Numbered from the stretch's first letter, positions 8,622 to 18,265 are shown. The stretch: 64,000 nucleotides of DNA from Cytobacillus solani (GCF_001420595.1 NZ_LJIX01000006.1:1367361-1431360); one strand, 5' to 3'. Notes: generated from the sequence alone by a model not told the origin. A program made the numbers and translations.

Positions 8622-8775
8622 CTGTCTAGCTCCAGCGCCTATCGCCTATCAAACTTCAGGTCTCCTCCTTACGATAAGTCAACATCGGTTCGCTCACGCT
8701 CACCGTGTTTCCTTTATCGAAAGGAAGAGCCCCTCCAGTTTGTACGGCGATGATCAAGGCACTTGCGCTTTTCTT
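8622..8775 (+). repeat. Dispersed intergenic hairpin element, copy 2
   Basis: Begins CTGTCTAGCTCCAGCGCCTA and ends AAGGCACTTGCGCTTTTCTTA. Nested pairings are visible: the ends (AGCGCCT with AAGGC.CTTGCGCT), TCGCC...ATCAAACT with AGTTTG...GGCGA, and CGATAA with TTATCG around an inner segment. Its core matches copy 4 closely and copy 3 in part. It takes up much of the 347 bases between the signal peptidase gene and addB; the remainder is the AT-rich addB leader. Confidence 0.85.
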
Positions 8776-8892
8776 AGTAGAACCTATTTCCATTGTTTTA
8801 ACAAGAGACCAAACAAAAAAAGACGATCCTTCTATGATAAAATAGTAAATAAATGATAGTCCGAATTGTGGGAGAGGAAGAGAGGTAAAACT

Positions 8893-11800
8893 ATGTCCGT
8901 TCGCTTAATAATTGGACGCTCAGGCAGCGGGAAAACAGAATTCTGCTTGAATGAAATTCGTGATGAATTGAGAATAGCACCTGAGGGTGACCCAATCATA
9001 TATTTAGTTCCTGAACAAATGACATTTCAATCTGAATATAAATTAATTACAACACCTGACTTAGGCGGGATGATTAGGAGCCAGGTATATTCTTTTACCC
9101 GGCTGGCTTGGCGAATTCTTCAAGACACGGGTGGAATGAATCGATATCACTTAAATAGCGTTGGGATCAGCATGCTGATTCGAAAAATAATTGAAGAGAA
9201 AAAAGATGAACTAAGGTTATTCCAGCGTGCAGCCGATAAAAATGGCTTTGTTCAGCAAATGGAACAAATGATGACAGAGTTTAAGCGCTATTGTATTCAG
9301 CCAGAAGAGCTTGCCGAGAAACAGGCGCAATTATCCTCTGGAGGGAAAACGAATAAGGCACTTCAAGATAAGTTGCATGATCTTGAGTTAATCTATCAAT
9401 CATTCGAAGATTCTCTTTTTGGTAAATACGTAGATTCAGAGGATTATTTCCGTTTATTCATAGAGAAAGCAGCTGACTCCGATTATTTGAAAAAGGCAGT
9501 CGTGTATATTGATGGGTTCCATAGCTTCACCCCACAGGAATATTTGATCATAGAGCAGTTAATGAAGCTTTGTAAAAAGGTAACGATATCTCTTACTCTT
9601 GATCAGCCTTTTACACATACTCCTCCACATGAACTTCATCTATTTCGCATGTCAGGAGAAAACTGTCAGACACTATATGAAATGGCGGTCCGAAATGGCC
9701 TTGAAATAAAAGAAACGTTTCTAACAGAGCCGAAAAGATGGGTAGACACCTCTTTGGCACATCTTGAAGCGAATTTTGATACTCGCCCTGCAGTTAGCTA
9801 TAAGAGAGAAGCGGCAATTCATATTGGACAGGCAGTGAATAGAAGAGCAGAAATAGAAGGCGTGGCAAGACATATTAATCAGTTGGTTCGTACAAAAGGC
9901 TATCGGTATAGAGATATGGCCATTCTTACAAGGAATGTACAAGATTATAATGACATGATTGAAACGATCTTTACTGATTATGAAATTCCCTTTTTCATTG
10001 ACCAAAAGAGGACGATGCTCAATCATCCACTGGTAGAATTTATTCGTTCAAGTCTTGAGATTATTAATGGGAATTGGCGATACGAGCCGATTTTCAGAGC
10101 AGTAAAGACGGAGTTATTGTTTCCAGTTAAATTAGAAGCAAGTGTGTTGCGTGAACAAATGGATCGACTTGAAAATTACGTTCTTGCCTATGGAATCCAA
10201 GGGGATCGATGGACGAGGAAAAATAGATGGAGCTACCGCAGGATTAGAGGGCTGGAATTTGAAGCCATCGCGCAGACGGATAGTGAAAAGAAAACGGAGC
10301 AGGAGCTCAATGATTTTCGGGAAATGATTACGTCGCCCTTATTGAGACTCACGCGGCGTTTGAAGAAGGCAGAAACGGGACGGCAATATTGTGAAGCGCT
10401 TTACTTGCTTCTGGAAGAGTTAGATGTTCCTGCTAAATTAGAAGCATGGCAAGGATATGAGGAAGAGCGCGGGAACCTCATTAAAGCTAGAGAACATGGA
10501 CAGGCATGGAATGCGATTATGGAGCTTCTTGATCAATATGTAGAAATGATTGGAGAGGAAACTGTAACGACTAAGAGGTTTGCAGAAGTACTTGATGCCG
10601 GGATGGAATCCATGCGCTTCACCTTAGTTCCTCCTGCTATGGACCAAGTAATGGTTGCAGATTTAGAAAGGTCGCGGCTTTCAAATATAAAGGCTGCATT
10701 TGTTATTGGTCTGAATGAAGGTGTCCTTCCTGCAAAATTTTCGGAGGAAGGTGTATTTGCTGATGAGGACAGGGAACAGCTTCTGTCAATCGGTCTGAAA
10801 ATTGCTTACGGAAGCCGAACGAAGCTGCTTGATGAAGAATTTCTTGCCTATAAAGCATTTGTGACACCGTCAGAATCGCTTTACATCAGCTATCCGCTTG
10901 CTAATGAAGAAGGGAAAGCGTTGATTCCATCTTCTTATATTAAGCGAATGAGCGATATTTTTCCAAATGTAAACCAGCATTTTTATATGGCAGATCCAGC
11001 TGAACTTCCGGAGCTGGAGCAGCTGCATTACGCTTCAAATAAAAATACTGCACTATCTTATTTAACATCTCAATTGCAGCTGAAAAAGCAAAATTATCCA
11101 ATCTATGATTTTTGGTGGGATATTTATAATTATTATTTGGAAAATGATAGCTTGCGAAGACCTGCTCTTAAGGTCCTTTCCAGCTTGAATTATGAGAATC
11201 GGACAAGCCGGCTGGATGAAAAAATCAGCATGGATTTATATGGGGATCACATTCAGGCAAGTGTATCCAGAATGGAGCTTTTTTCTAGCTGTCCATTCTC
11301 GCACTATGTTCAGCATGGGCTGAAGTTAAGGGAGCGTCAGGTTTTCCGTCTAGAAGCGCCTGATATTGGCGATTTATTCCATGCAGCCTTAAAATATATT
11401 GCCGAAACGGTAATAAAAGATAATCAATCATGGACGGATATAACAAGAGAACAATGTGAAATTCTAGCAAAAGAAGCAGTCGAAATGCTGGCGCCAAAAT
11501 TGCAGAATGAAATATTGCTAAGCTCAAACCGCCATTTTTATATAAAAAGAAAACTAGAGCAAATTATAAGCAGAGCCTCATTTATTCTGAGTGAGCACGC
11601 TAGATCAAGCGGATTTTCTCCCATTGGTCTGGAGCTTGGATTTGGTCCGAAGGGGGATCTTCCATCGCTTGCCTTCCCGCTGAAAAATGGAACGAAGATG
11701 GAGCTTGTAGGCAGGATTGACCGTGTCGATAAGGCACAGGATGATCATGGTGTATTCTTGCGAGTCATTGATTATAAATCCAGTTCAAAGGATTTAAATA

Positions 11801-12381
11801 TAAATGAAGTTTACTATGGAATTTCTCTCCAAATGCTTACGTATTTGGATATTATCATTGCTCATTCTAAAGAACTGATCGGTGTAGAGGCGGATCCAGC
11901 CGGTGTCTTGTATTTTCATGTTCATAATCCGATGATCAGCACATCAAAAATGCTGACACTTGAGGATATTGAACAGGAAATTTTTAAAAAGTTTAAAATG
12001 AATGGGCTCTTGCTTGGCGATGAGAAGGTAATCAAATTAATGGACCAAACGCTTGATAAAGGAGATTCACCAATTATATCTGCAGGCTTTAATAAGGATG
12101 GATCGATTTCTAAACGTTCGAAGATAGCAAGCAAACAAGAATTTGATTATTTGCGTAAGTTTGTCCGCAGCAAGTATACGGAAACTGGAAATCGTATTAC
12201 AAGTGGACAAGTGGATATCGCACCTTACAAAATGAAAGAGAAAACCCCTTGTACATTTTGTTCGTATAAATCGGTTTGTCAATTTGATGAATCGCTGGAA
12301 TCAAATGAATATCGCCTGCTAATCCCACATCAAAAGGATGAACTCATTAACATAATTAAAAAGGAGGTGGATGGACAATGA
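8893..12381 (+). CDS. addB: AddB, helicase-nuclease subunit
   Basis: A 1162-residue subunit of the AddAB helicase-nuclease, which resects DNA double-strand breaks and loads RecA after Chi recognition. Walker A GRSGSGKTEF is at residues 8-17. The four iron-sulphur cysteines are C800, C1120, C1123 and C1129, the spacing known for B. subtilis AddB. The C-terminal nuclease motif VIDYKSS has D960 and K962. Start: ATG 8893 with AGAGAGGTAAAACT; a TTG nine codons upstream lies in the same frame but overlaps the ribosome site. It overlaps addA by 4 bases. Confidence 0.96.
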   Translation: MSVRLIIGRSGSGKTEFCLNEIRDELRIAPEGDPIIYLVPEQMTFQSEYKLITTPDLGGMIRSQVYSFTRLAWRILQDTGGMNRYHLNSVGISMLIRKIIEEKKDELRLFQRAADKNGFVQQMEQMMTEFKRYCIQPEELAEKQAQLSSGGKTNKALQDKLHDLELIYQSFEDSLFGKYVDSEDYFRLFIEKAADSDYLKKAVVYIDGFHSFTPQEYLIIEQLMKLCKKVTISLTLDQPFTHTPPHELHLFRMSGENCQTLYEMAVRNGLEIKETFLTEPKRWVDTSLAHLEANFDTRPAVSYKREAAIHIGQAVNRRAEIEGVARHINQLVRTKGYRYRDMAILTRNVQDYNDMIETIFTDYEIPFFIDQKRTMLNHPLVEFIRSSLEIINGNWRYEPIFRAVKTELLFPVKLEASVLREQMDRLENYVLAYGIQGDRWTRKNRWSYRRIRGLEFEAIAQTDSEKKTEQELNDFREMITSPLLRLTRRLKKAETGRQYCEALYLLLEELDVPAKLEAWQGYEEERGNLIKAREHGQAWNAIMELLDQYVEMIGEETVTTKRFAEVLDAGMESMRFTLVPPAMDQVMVADLERSRLSNIKAAFVIGLNEGVLPAKFSEEGVFADEDREQLLSIGLKIAYGSRTKLLDEEFLAYKAFVTPSESLYISYPLANEEGKALIPSSYIKRMSDIFPNVNQHFYMADPAELPELEQLHYASNKNTALSYLTSQLQLKKQNYPIYDFWWDIYNYYLENDSLRRPALKVLSSLNYENRTSRLDEKISMDLYGDHIQASVSRMELFSSCPFSHYVQHGLKLRERQVFRLEAPDIGDLFHAALKYIAETVIKDNQSWTDITREQCEILAKEAVEMLAPKLQNEILLSSNRHFYIKRKLEQIISRASFILSEHARSSGFSPIGLELGFGPKGDLPSLAFPLKNGTKMELVGRIDRVDKAQDDHGVFLRVIDYKSSSKDLNINEVYYGISLQMLTYLDIIIAHSKELIGVEADPAGVLYFHVHNPMISTSKMLTLEDIEQEIFKKFKMNGLLLGDEKVIKLMDQTLDKGDSPIISAGFNKDGSISKRSKIASKQEFDYLRKFVRSKYTETGNRITSGQVDIAPYKMKEKTPCTFCSYKSVCQFDESLESNEYRLLIPHQKDELINIIKKEVDGQ

Positions 12382-15300
12382 CTAAAATGGTTATCCCGCC
12401 TAAACCGGTGGATGCAACATGGACGGATCCCCAATGGAAGGCGATTTGTGCCAAGGGACAGGATATTTTAGTTGCTGCAGCGGCAGGCTCGGGAAAAACG
12501 GCTGTATTGGTCGAAAGAATTATCAATAAAATTCTTTCTGAAGAGGAGCCGCTCAACGTTGATGAACTGCTTGTTGTAACTTTTACTAATGCATCAGCTG
12601 CAGAAATGAGGCACAGAATTGGAGAGGCACTAGAGAAAGCAATTGATCATAATCCAAAATCCGTGCATTTGCGAAAACAATTAAGTCTATTAAATAGAGC
12701 TTCCATCTCCACTTTGCATTCCTTCTGCTTGGAATTGATTCGAAAGTATTACTATTTAATCGATATGGATCCTAGTTTCCGAATTGCAGATGAAACGGAA
12801 GCACAGCTTTTAAGGGATGAAGTATTGGAGGAGCTTTTTGAAGAGGAATATGGACGGGAAGGCAATGATGCCTTCTTTCAACTTGTTGATACATTTACAA
12901 ATGATAGAAGTGATTTAGCGCTTCAAGACATCATCCGTGAACTATATGATTTTGCGAGAGCAAACCCATCACCTGAGCAGTATTTAGATTCGATTGTTCA
13001 TATGTATGATGTGGATGAAACAACCAATATAGAAGAGCTGCCGTTTGTTCAGTCGTTATTGCATGATATTGAATTACAGCTGCAAGGTGCAAAACAGCTA
13101 TTAGAACAAGGGTTAGCAATGACAAAGCTTCCAGGGGGTCCTGCTCCAAGAGCTGAGAATTTTATCGATGACCTTCATGTTGTCCAAACTCTTATCGATG
13201 CAAAAAAAGACTCTTGGACCACTCTTTATGCAGCTATTCAAGCTGCTTCCTTTGGCCGCCTAAAAAATTGCAAAGGCGATGAATATGAACCGGAACTGAT
13301 CGATCAGGCAAAAAAGCAAAGGGATCAAGTGAAAAAAGTTATCCAGGATATGAAGGACGAGCTTTTCTTGCGGAAACCGGAAAGTTTTATACATGATATG
13401 GCGGAGATGAAGAATTATATCGAGGGACTTGTCTATTTAGTTAAGGCTTTCTCTAATCGTTTTACGCAAGTCAAAGCGGAAAAAGGGCTTGTGGATTTTG
13501 CAGACCTAGAACATTACTGCTTAGAAATTCTTTCTTTCCAAAATGAAGAAGGTTTGATAAGTCCTTCAGATGCTGCCCTTGCTTACAGAGAGCAATTTAA
13601 AGAAGTATTTGTTGATGAATACCAGGATACGAATATGGTTCAGGAAGCCATCCTTCAATTGGTAACAAAAGATTTAGAACATGAAGGCAATCTCTTTATG
13701 GTAGGGGATGTGAAGCAGTCTATTTATCGTTTCCGGCTGGCTGAGCCGAATTTATTTTTAGGAAAGTATACTCGATTTACTCCAACTGGTGAGGAAACAG
13801 GCTTGAAAATTGATTTGGCAAGAAATTTTCGAAGCCGAAAAGAAGTGCTTTACGGAACTAATTATATTTTTAGGCAAATTATGGGTACGACTGTTGGGGA
13901 AATTGACTATGATGATGCGGCAGAACTAGTAAAAGGAGCGCCGTATCCAGAAGATGAATCTTATCCGATTGAACTAGCCATTATTGATATGGAAGAAAAA
14001 GAGGAGGAGGATAGGGAGGAAGCATTAGATCAGGATGGTTTTGATGCTGCAGATCTTGCTCAGTCCCAGCTGGAAGCGAGATATATGGCTTCGAAAATAA
14101 AAGAAATTATTGGGAAGCGAAAGGAAGTATACAATCCGAAAACAAAGTCAGGGCGCCCTGCGATGTATCGGGATATTGTTATTTTGCTTCGTTCAATGAC
14201 ATGGGCCCCGCAAATTATGGAGGAATTCAAGCAACAGGGCATTCCAGTTTATGCAAACCTTTCATCAGGTTATTTTGAAGCAACAGAAGTGTCAATTATG
14301 ATGTCACTGTTGAAAATTATTGATAATCCATATCAGGATATCCCGCTTGCAGCTGTGCTCCGCTCCCCTATTGTTGGGCTAACAGAGGGAGAATTAGCGC
14401 AAATAAGAATTCAAAATAAGAAGAGCTCCTTCTATGAAGCATTGACTGCCTTTTGCACGAATAAGCCTTCATTTGAAATGGAAGGAATTGTTGAAAAGGT
14501 TCGTCCATTCTTTGACCAATTAAAGGAATGGCGTGTATTGGCAAGACAAGGTTCTCTTTCGGAGCTTATTTGGCAGCTGTTCAGGGAAACACATTTTTAC
14601 GACTTTGTCGGCGGAATGCCTGGAGGGAAGCAAAGACAAGCCAATTTGCGTGCTCTTTATGACCGGGCAAGGCAGTACGAGGCCACCTCATTTAGAGGAT
14701 TGTTTCGTTTCTTGAGATTCATTGAACGCATGCGAGATAGAGGAGATGATCTTGGTGCTGCTCGTGCGCTTGGCGAACAAGAGGATGTAGTCCGTTTAAT
14801 GACGATTCATAGCAGCAAAGGACTAGAGTTTCCTTTCGTGTTCATTGCTGGACTTGCACGTAATTTTAATACAATGGATCTGAAGAAAGCTTATATGCTT
14901 GATAAGGATTATGGCTTGGCAGTAAAGTACGTAAACGCAGAGAAAAGAATCTCCTTTCCGTCACTTCCTCAGTTAGCTTTCAAGAGGAAAAAGAAAATGG
15001 AGATGCTTGCGGAAGAAATGCGTGTTTTATATGTGGCTTTAACAAGAGCGAAGGAAAAATTATACCTCGTTTCATCCTTGAAAAGTGTGGCAAAGAAAAT
15101 GAAACAATGGGCGAAAATGACTGAACATCAGGACTGGCTTTTAAATGAATATGAACGTGCTTCCGTAAATAGTTATTTGGATTGGATTGGTCCATCCCTT
15201 GTTAGGCATAAAGATTGTACGCAATTAAGGCTAGATTCATCACCAGCAGGCTCGCTTGTTTCGGCTGATATTACTGAACATCCATCATGCTGGGCGATAA

Positions 15301-16142
15301 CCATTTTAAATTCACAAGAAGCAGCAATGATTATGGAAGAGGATAGTCTTGAAACGGAAGATTTATTGGAAAAGGTTTATGCTGGGGAACTAGTTCCGGT
15401 GCAATCTGAATGGAAGGGTGCGGTAGAGGAACAACTGTCATGGAAATACCCAGAATTAGCAGCATCACGCTATCGTTCAAAACAATCTGTATCCGAGGTA
15501 AAGAGGCAAAAGGAAATATTTTCTGCTGAAGAGAGCGGGACAGAAGTGATCCGTAAATTTCAAAAGACACTGCTAAGTCGGCCAAGGTTTATGCAGGAAA
15601 AGTCGTTAACTCCTGCTGAACGTGGAACAGCTATGCATATGGTAATGCAGCATATTGATTTTCGGGAGTCGGTTACTGTGGAGTCTATCCATACAAAAAT
15701 GGATGAGATGGTCATAAAGGAACTCTTGACTGAAGAACAGCGAGAAGAAATTGAAGCGGAACAAATTATGATGTTTTTTGAAACAGATCTTGGGCTTCGG
15801 ATGGCTCGAGCAAATGTAATTAATCGAGAAATCCCTTTTAGCTTAGCTTTTCCGGCAAGTGAAATTTATCCTGATTGGAAGGGACCTAATGAGCCTGTAC
15901 TAATCCAAGGAATCATTGACTGTGTTTTTCAGGATGAGAAGGGACTCGTGCTGCTTGATTATAAAACGGATGGAATAACAGACCGTTTTAAAGGAGGTTT
16001 TGCTGAGGCAAAGCCTGTTCTCGAGGAACGATATCGGGTTCAGATCGAGATGTATGGAAGAGCGTTAGAACAAATTTTGAAAAGAAAAGTGAATGAGAAA
16101 TATTTGTTTTTCTTTGATGGCGCACATGTGATACGTATGTAA
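12378..16142 (+). CDS. addA: AddA, ATP-dependent helicase/nuclease subunit A
   Basis: A 1254-residue UvrD-like helicase with a C-terminal nuclease, partner of AddB. Walker A AAAGSGKTAVL has K40. Other motifs are VVTFTNASAAEMRHRI, STLHSFCLE, the DEYQDTN Walker B, GDVKQSIYRFRLAEP, LARNFRSR, LMTIHSSKGLEFPFVF and LYVALTRAKEKL. The nuclease motif LLDYKTDG has D1194 and K1196. The start is fixed by AAGGAGGTGGATGGACA and the 4-base overlap with addB. In B. subtilis sbcD and sbcC follow addA; here a terminator and then gerPF on the opposite strand follow. Confidence 0.96.
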   Translation: MTKMVIPPKPVDATWTDPQWKAICAKGQDILVAAAAGSGKTAVLVERIINKILSEEEPLNVDELLVVTFTNASAAEMRHRIGEALEKAIDHNPKSVHLRKQLSLLNRASISTLHSFCLELIRKYYYLIDMDPSFRIADETEAQLLRDEVLEELFEEEYGREGNDAFFQLVDTFTNDRSDLALQDIIRELYDFARANPSPEQYLDSIVHMYDVDETTNIEELPFVQSLLHDIELQLQGAKQLLEQGLAMTKLPGGPAPRAENFIDDLHVVQTLIDAKKDSWTTLYAAIQAASFGRLKNCKGDEYEPELIDQAKKQRDQVKKVIQDMKDELFLRKPESFIHDMAEMKNYIEGLVYLVKAFSNRFTQVKAEKGLVDFADLEHYCLEILSFQNEEGLISPSDAALAYREQFKEVFVDEYQDTNMVQEAILQLVTKDLEHEGNLFMVGDVKQSIYRFRLAEPNLFLGKYTRFTPTGEETGLKIDLARNFRSRKEVLYGTNYIFRQIMGTTVGEIDYDDAAELVKGAPYPEDESYPIELAIIDMEEKEEEDREEALDQDGFDAADLAQSQLEARYMASKIKEIIGKRKEVYNPKTKSGRPAMYRDIVILLRSMTWAPQIMEEFKQQGIPVYANLSSGYFEATEVSIMMSLLKIIDNPYQDIPLAAVLRSPIVGLTEGELAQIRIQNKKSSFYEALTAFCTNKPSFEMEGIVEKVRPFFDQLKEWRVLARQGSLSELIWQLFRETHFYDFVGGMPGGKQRQANLRALYDRARQYEATSFRGLFRFLRFIERMRDRGDDLGAARALGEQEDVVRLMTIHSSKGLEFPFVFIAGLARNFNTMDLKKAYMLDKDYGLAVKYVNAEKRISFPSLPQLAFKRKKKMEMLAEEMRVLYVALTRAKEKLYLVSSLKSVAKKMKQWAKMTEHQDWLLNEYERASVNSYLDWIGPSLVRHKDCTQLRLDSSPAGSLVSADITEHPSCWAITILNSQEAAMIMEEDSLETEDLLEKVYAGELVPVQSEWKGAVEEQLSWKYPELAASRYRSKQSVSEVKRQKEIFSAEESGTEVIRKFQKTLLSRPRFMQEKSLTPAERGTAMHMVMQHIDFRESVTVESIHTKMDEMVIKELLTEEQREEIEAEQIMMFFETDLGLRMARANVINREIPFSLAFPASEIYPDWKGPNEPVLIQGIIDCVFQDEKGLVLLDYKTDGITDRFKGGFAEAKPVLEERYRVQIEMYGRALEQILKRKVNEKYLFFFDGAHVIRM

Positions 16143-16150
16143 TATATTTA

Positions 16151-16188
16151 AAGACCGGCGCGGAACGCTTTTTCCAGCCGGTCTTTTC
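16151..16188 (+). terminator. Terminator of addBA
   Basis: Stem AAGACCGGC/GCCGGTCTT with a 17-base loop and trailing TTTT, between the convergent ends of addA and gerPF. Confidence 0.8.
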
Positions 16189-16205
16189 CATTGAAATTAC
16201 CCAAT

Positions 16206-16424
16206 TTAGTTATTTCCTACCATAGGCTGATCAACAAGATTCGTATCAAGTACATTGCTTGCACTGAGACCGTTATTGGTAATGATAAATCCCCCAGTAT
16301 TTCCTGCGCCTGAGCCTGTAATTGACTTTGAACTGCTTTTAGGAGAAATAAAAACGGCATCCCCAAATTGGACAATGCCACTATCAACATTAATAATTTG
16401 CACCGGTCCGGTAATTGCTGGCAT
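16206..16424 (-). CDS. gerPF: GerPF, spore germination protein
   Basis: A 72-residue protein starting MPAITGPVQIINVDSGIVQFGD; its N-terminal motif with a glycine-rich SGAGNTGG centre is shared with GerPA. GerP proteins are made in the mother cell and allow germinants to pass the spore coat. The start at 16424 has AAAGGATGGT upstream and gives the family length; longer frames reaching 16583 run back into gerPE. It is the last gene of the operon. Confidence 0.92.
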   Translation of the reverse strand: MPAITGPVQIINVDSGIVQFGDAVFISPKSSSKSITGSGAGNTGGFIITNNGLSASNVLDTNLVDQPMVGNN

Positions 16425-16464
16425 GGCATACCATCCTTTTTTGTAGGCTTTAGTCTTGTGAATC

Positions 16465-16848
16465 CTATTTATCATCGGAGTGATTAGATAGAAGATGACG
16501 AATATGATCCACTCTCGATTCCATTGAAATATGCTTGGCATTGCCGATTTGTAAAATGGAGGAAGAAGACACACCAATGACATCTATTTTTTGTACTTTT
16601 ATAATAGGATTTAGCTGTAATGTATTTATTGAGATGGTTTCAGTAATAGGTGGAATAGGGATTGGATCAGTGAAGGTGGAATAAGACTTAAAATCCGCCT
16701 CATATCCAAAAAAAGCTTCTGCCTCTCTCTGTATTGCGATCGCACGGGAGAATCCCTGAGTATAGGTTGCATCCCCAATTTCTAGAATAGATGAGAAGGA
16801 TAAGGTTTCTACTTTTAAATAATTAACAACTGATGTTCGCTGCAGCAT
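16465..16848 (-). CDS. gerPE: GerPE, spore germination protein
   Basis: A 127-residue protein with two copies of the GerP-type motif: SSILEIGDA near the N-terminus and SSSSILQIGNA near the C-terminus, joined by a proline-rich stretch (PIPIPPITE). This fits GerPE, needed for coat permeability to nutrient germinants. The start is uncertain: ATG 16848 has GAAGTGA five bases upstream, while GTG 16857 in frame overlaps the stop codon of gerPD. gerPF follows after 40 bases. Confidence 0.88.
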   Translation of the reverse strand: MLQRTSVVNYLKVETLSFSSILEIGDATYTQGFSRAIAIQREAEAFFGYEADFKSYSTFTDPIPIPPITETISINTLQLNPIIKVQKIDVIGVSSSSILQIGNAKHISMESRVDHIRHLLSNHSDDK

Positions 16849-16853
16849 AAGAG

Positions 16854-17030
16854 TCACTTCGGGGTTAAAGGGACAAATGGTCCGATAATTAATGATTCTG
16901 CAGGTGTATCAAAGATAGAGGCAAGCTGGATCGTTTGTGTATCTCCAACCATTAGTAGAGATGAACTAGCTACACCAATTACACGAATATCTCCGACACA
17001 CAAGTCTCTATTGTATACTTGAAAATTCAT
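16854..17030 (-). CDS. gerPD: GerPD, spore germination protein (short gene)
   Basis: A 58-residue frame found by direct translation; it begins MNFQVYNRDLCVGDIRVIG, continues ASSSLLMVGDTQTI and ends LIIGPFVPLTPK. This is the GerPD length and the same SSS-hydrophobic-GD motif as the other GerP proteins. Its ATG overlaps the gerPC stop by the 4-base ATGA arrangement, and its TGA sits at the start region of gerPE, so translation is coupled through the operon. Confidence 0.92.
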   Translation of the reverse strand: MNFQVYNRDLCVGDIRVIGVASSSLLMVGDTQTIQLASIFDTPAESLIIGPFVPLTPK

Positions 17031-17647
17031 TCCTTCTTCATTCCTTTCACATGTTCAGGCAAATGGCTGATAAAGGCATGAACACCATTGCGGATTTCTA
17101 TCTTAAGCTGATTGATCACTTCGTCATTCAAACTGCGATCCTGCCCATGATTTTGATTGGAGGGGTCATCAAATTGTTTTAGATAGTAATCAATTCTGTT
17201 TGGCAGCTGTTTTTTTATATCTTCTTTAATGAATGAAATATAGGATTCATCCGCTGGCACATTTAAGCTCATCTGTACCTCAGCAATGATATTTGGTAAA
17301 TCACTTTCTAAATAGCGATACATTTCATCTTCAATTTCCATTGCTTTTTTCATGAAATTTTTTGGAGAGACTGGTGCATTAATTTTCTGGTTATCAACTG
17401 CAAAATCATCGATATTTTCCAAATCATTCGGATTCAAACCAATGTTAAGTGTTCCCTCTAATGTTTCAACCTTGAGCTGATCAAACTTGTAATCAATTCT
17501 TTCAATATTTATAGGAGGCCTCTCTTTAAGGGATTTCATTTCTTTTTGCAGTTCACTAATTATTTTTTCTAGGCTTTGAATTCTTCTTTCCTGTGCTTCA
17601 ATAAAGGAATGCATTCCTTGAAGATAAGAATAAAATTCCTGACTCAA
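17027..17647 (-). CDS. gerPC: GerPC, spore germination protein
   Basis: About 206 residues: an N-terminal coiled coil (residues ~10-45, rich in E, K, Q and L) followed by a mixed region with NIERIDYKFDQLKVETLEGTLNIGL, characteristic of GerPC, the largest GerP protein. The start is not certain: TTG 17647 lies nine bases after the AAAGGGGGG ribosome site, and GTG codons at 17653 and 17656 are in frame but too close to it. It is separated from gerPB by a 17-bp perfect inverted repeat and overlaps gerPD by 4 bases. Confidence 0.9.
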   Translation of the reverse strand: MSQEFYSYLQGMHSFIEAQERRIQSLEKIISELQKEMKSLKERPPINIERIDYKFDQLKVETLEGTLNIGLNPNDLENIDDFAVDNQKINAPVSPKNFMKKAMEIEDEMYRYLESDLPNIIAEVQMSLNVPADESYISFIKEDIKKQLPNRIDYYLKQFDDPSNQNHGQDRSLNDEVINQLKIEIRNGVHAFISHLPEHVKGMKKE

Positions 17648-17673
17648 ATACACCACCCCCCTTTGTTTAAATA

Positions 17674-17724
17674 TGTCCTCTTCTCGTGGATAAATATCCT
17701 TAAACTGTCCACGAGAAGAGGACA
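17674..17724. repeat. Perfect 17-bp inverted repeat inside the gerP operon
   Basis: Arms 17674-17690 and 17708-17724 are exact reverse complements (TGTCCTCTTCTCGTGGA) separated by 17 bases. The hairpin begins one base after the gerPB stop codon on the minus strand and is not followed by a T-run, so it is not an ordinary terminator. It may stabilise the 3' end of a gerPAB transcript or reduce expression of gerPC-F. Confidence 0.85.
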
Positions 17725-17725
17725 G

Positions 17726-17950
17726 TTAAGTAATGGAAGGAGCAATTAATGGTACGGCTGGAGTAGCTGCTAATTCTCCTGGGGTTGGAACTTCCGCTTC
17801 AGGTGCAGGTTCTGTGAAGCCACCTGTGTTATAAAGATAAGAGGCAGGCTTGATAATACCTGAACTGCCAATTTGCAAAACGGAAGAGTTTGAAATTCCT
17901 TCGATTCTAATTAAATTGATATGAATGGATTGCTGAATATAATAATTCAT
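17726..17950 (-). CDS. gerPB: GerPB, spore germination protein
   Basis: A 74-residue protein with the GerPB N-terminus MNYYIQQSIHINLIRIEG, the motif SNSSVLQIGSSG and a proline/alanine-rich tail ending PLIAPSIT. The start at 17950 has AAAGGTGATGTTT upstream; in-frame codons up to 17959 would overlap that site. It lies 17 bases after gerPA. Confidence 0.92.
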   Translation of the reverse strand: MNYYIQQSIHINLIRIEGISNSSVLQIGSSGIIKPASYLYNTGGFTEPAPEAEVPTPGELAATPAVPLIAPSIT

Positions 17951-17967
17951 AAACATCACCTTTTATA

Positions 17968-18189
17968 TTATGCATTTAACCAAATTCCTTGATCAATATT
18001 ATCCGAATCATATGTGTTCGTAGTGCTTAAATGATTATATACATTCATCCCATCGCCTGTATTGAAAGAACCAGCACCAGAAAAAGTTTTTGCATTAGAA
18101 ATTGGCATCATTTTATAAACATCCCCGATGTTGAAAATAGAACTGCTACCGACAGATATAACCTGTGCAACTCCAACAATAGCTGGCAT
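17968..18189 (-). CDS. gerPA: GerPA, spore germination protein
   Basis: A 73-residue protein, the usual GerPA length, beginning MPAIVGVAQVISVGSSS with IFNIGD and a glycine-rich FSGAGSFNTGDG centre. It is the first gene of the gerPA-F operon, and its N-terminus resembles GerPF. Start at 18189, with GAAGGGTG upstream. A sigma-K promoter is predicted about 80 bases upstream. Confidence 0.93.
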   Translation of the reverse strand: MPAIVGVAQVISVGSSSIFNIGDVYKMMPISNAKTFSGAGSFNTGDGMNVYNHLSTTNTYDSDNIDQGIWLNA

Positions 18190-18265
18190 ACATGACACCC
18201 TTCAAATAAAATGATTATCTTGTTCCAAAAAGAAATCCCATTAAAAAATAGACATCGCTTTTCTT

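Noticed and set aside
8520-8753. 77-codon open frame after the signal peptidase gene
   Set aside because: It overlaps the end of the signal peptidase gene, a terminator and repeat copy 2.
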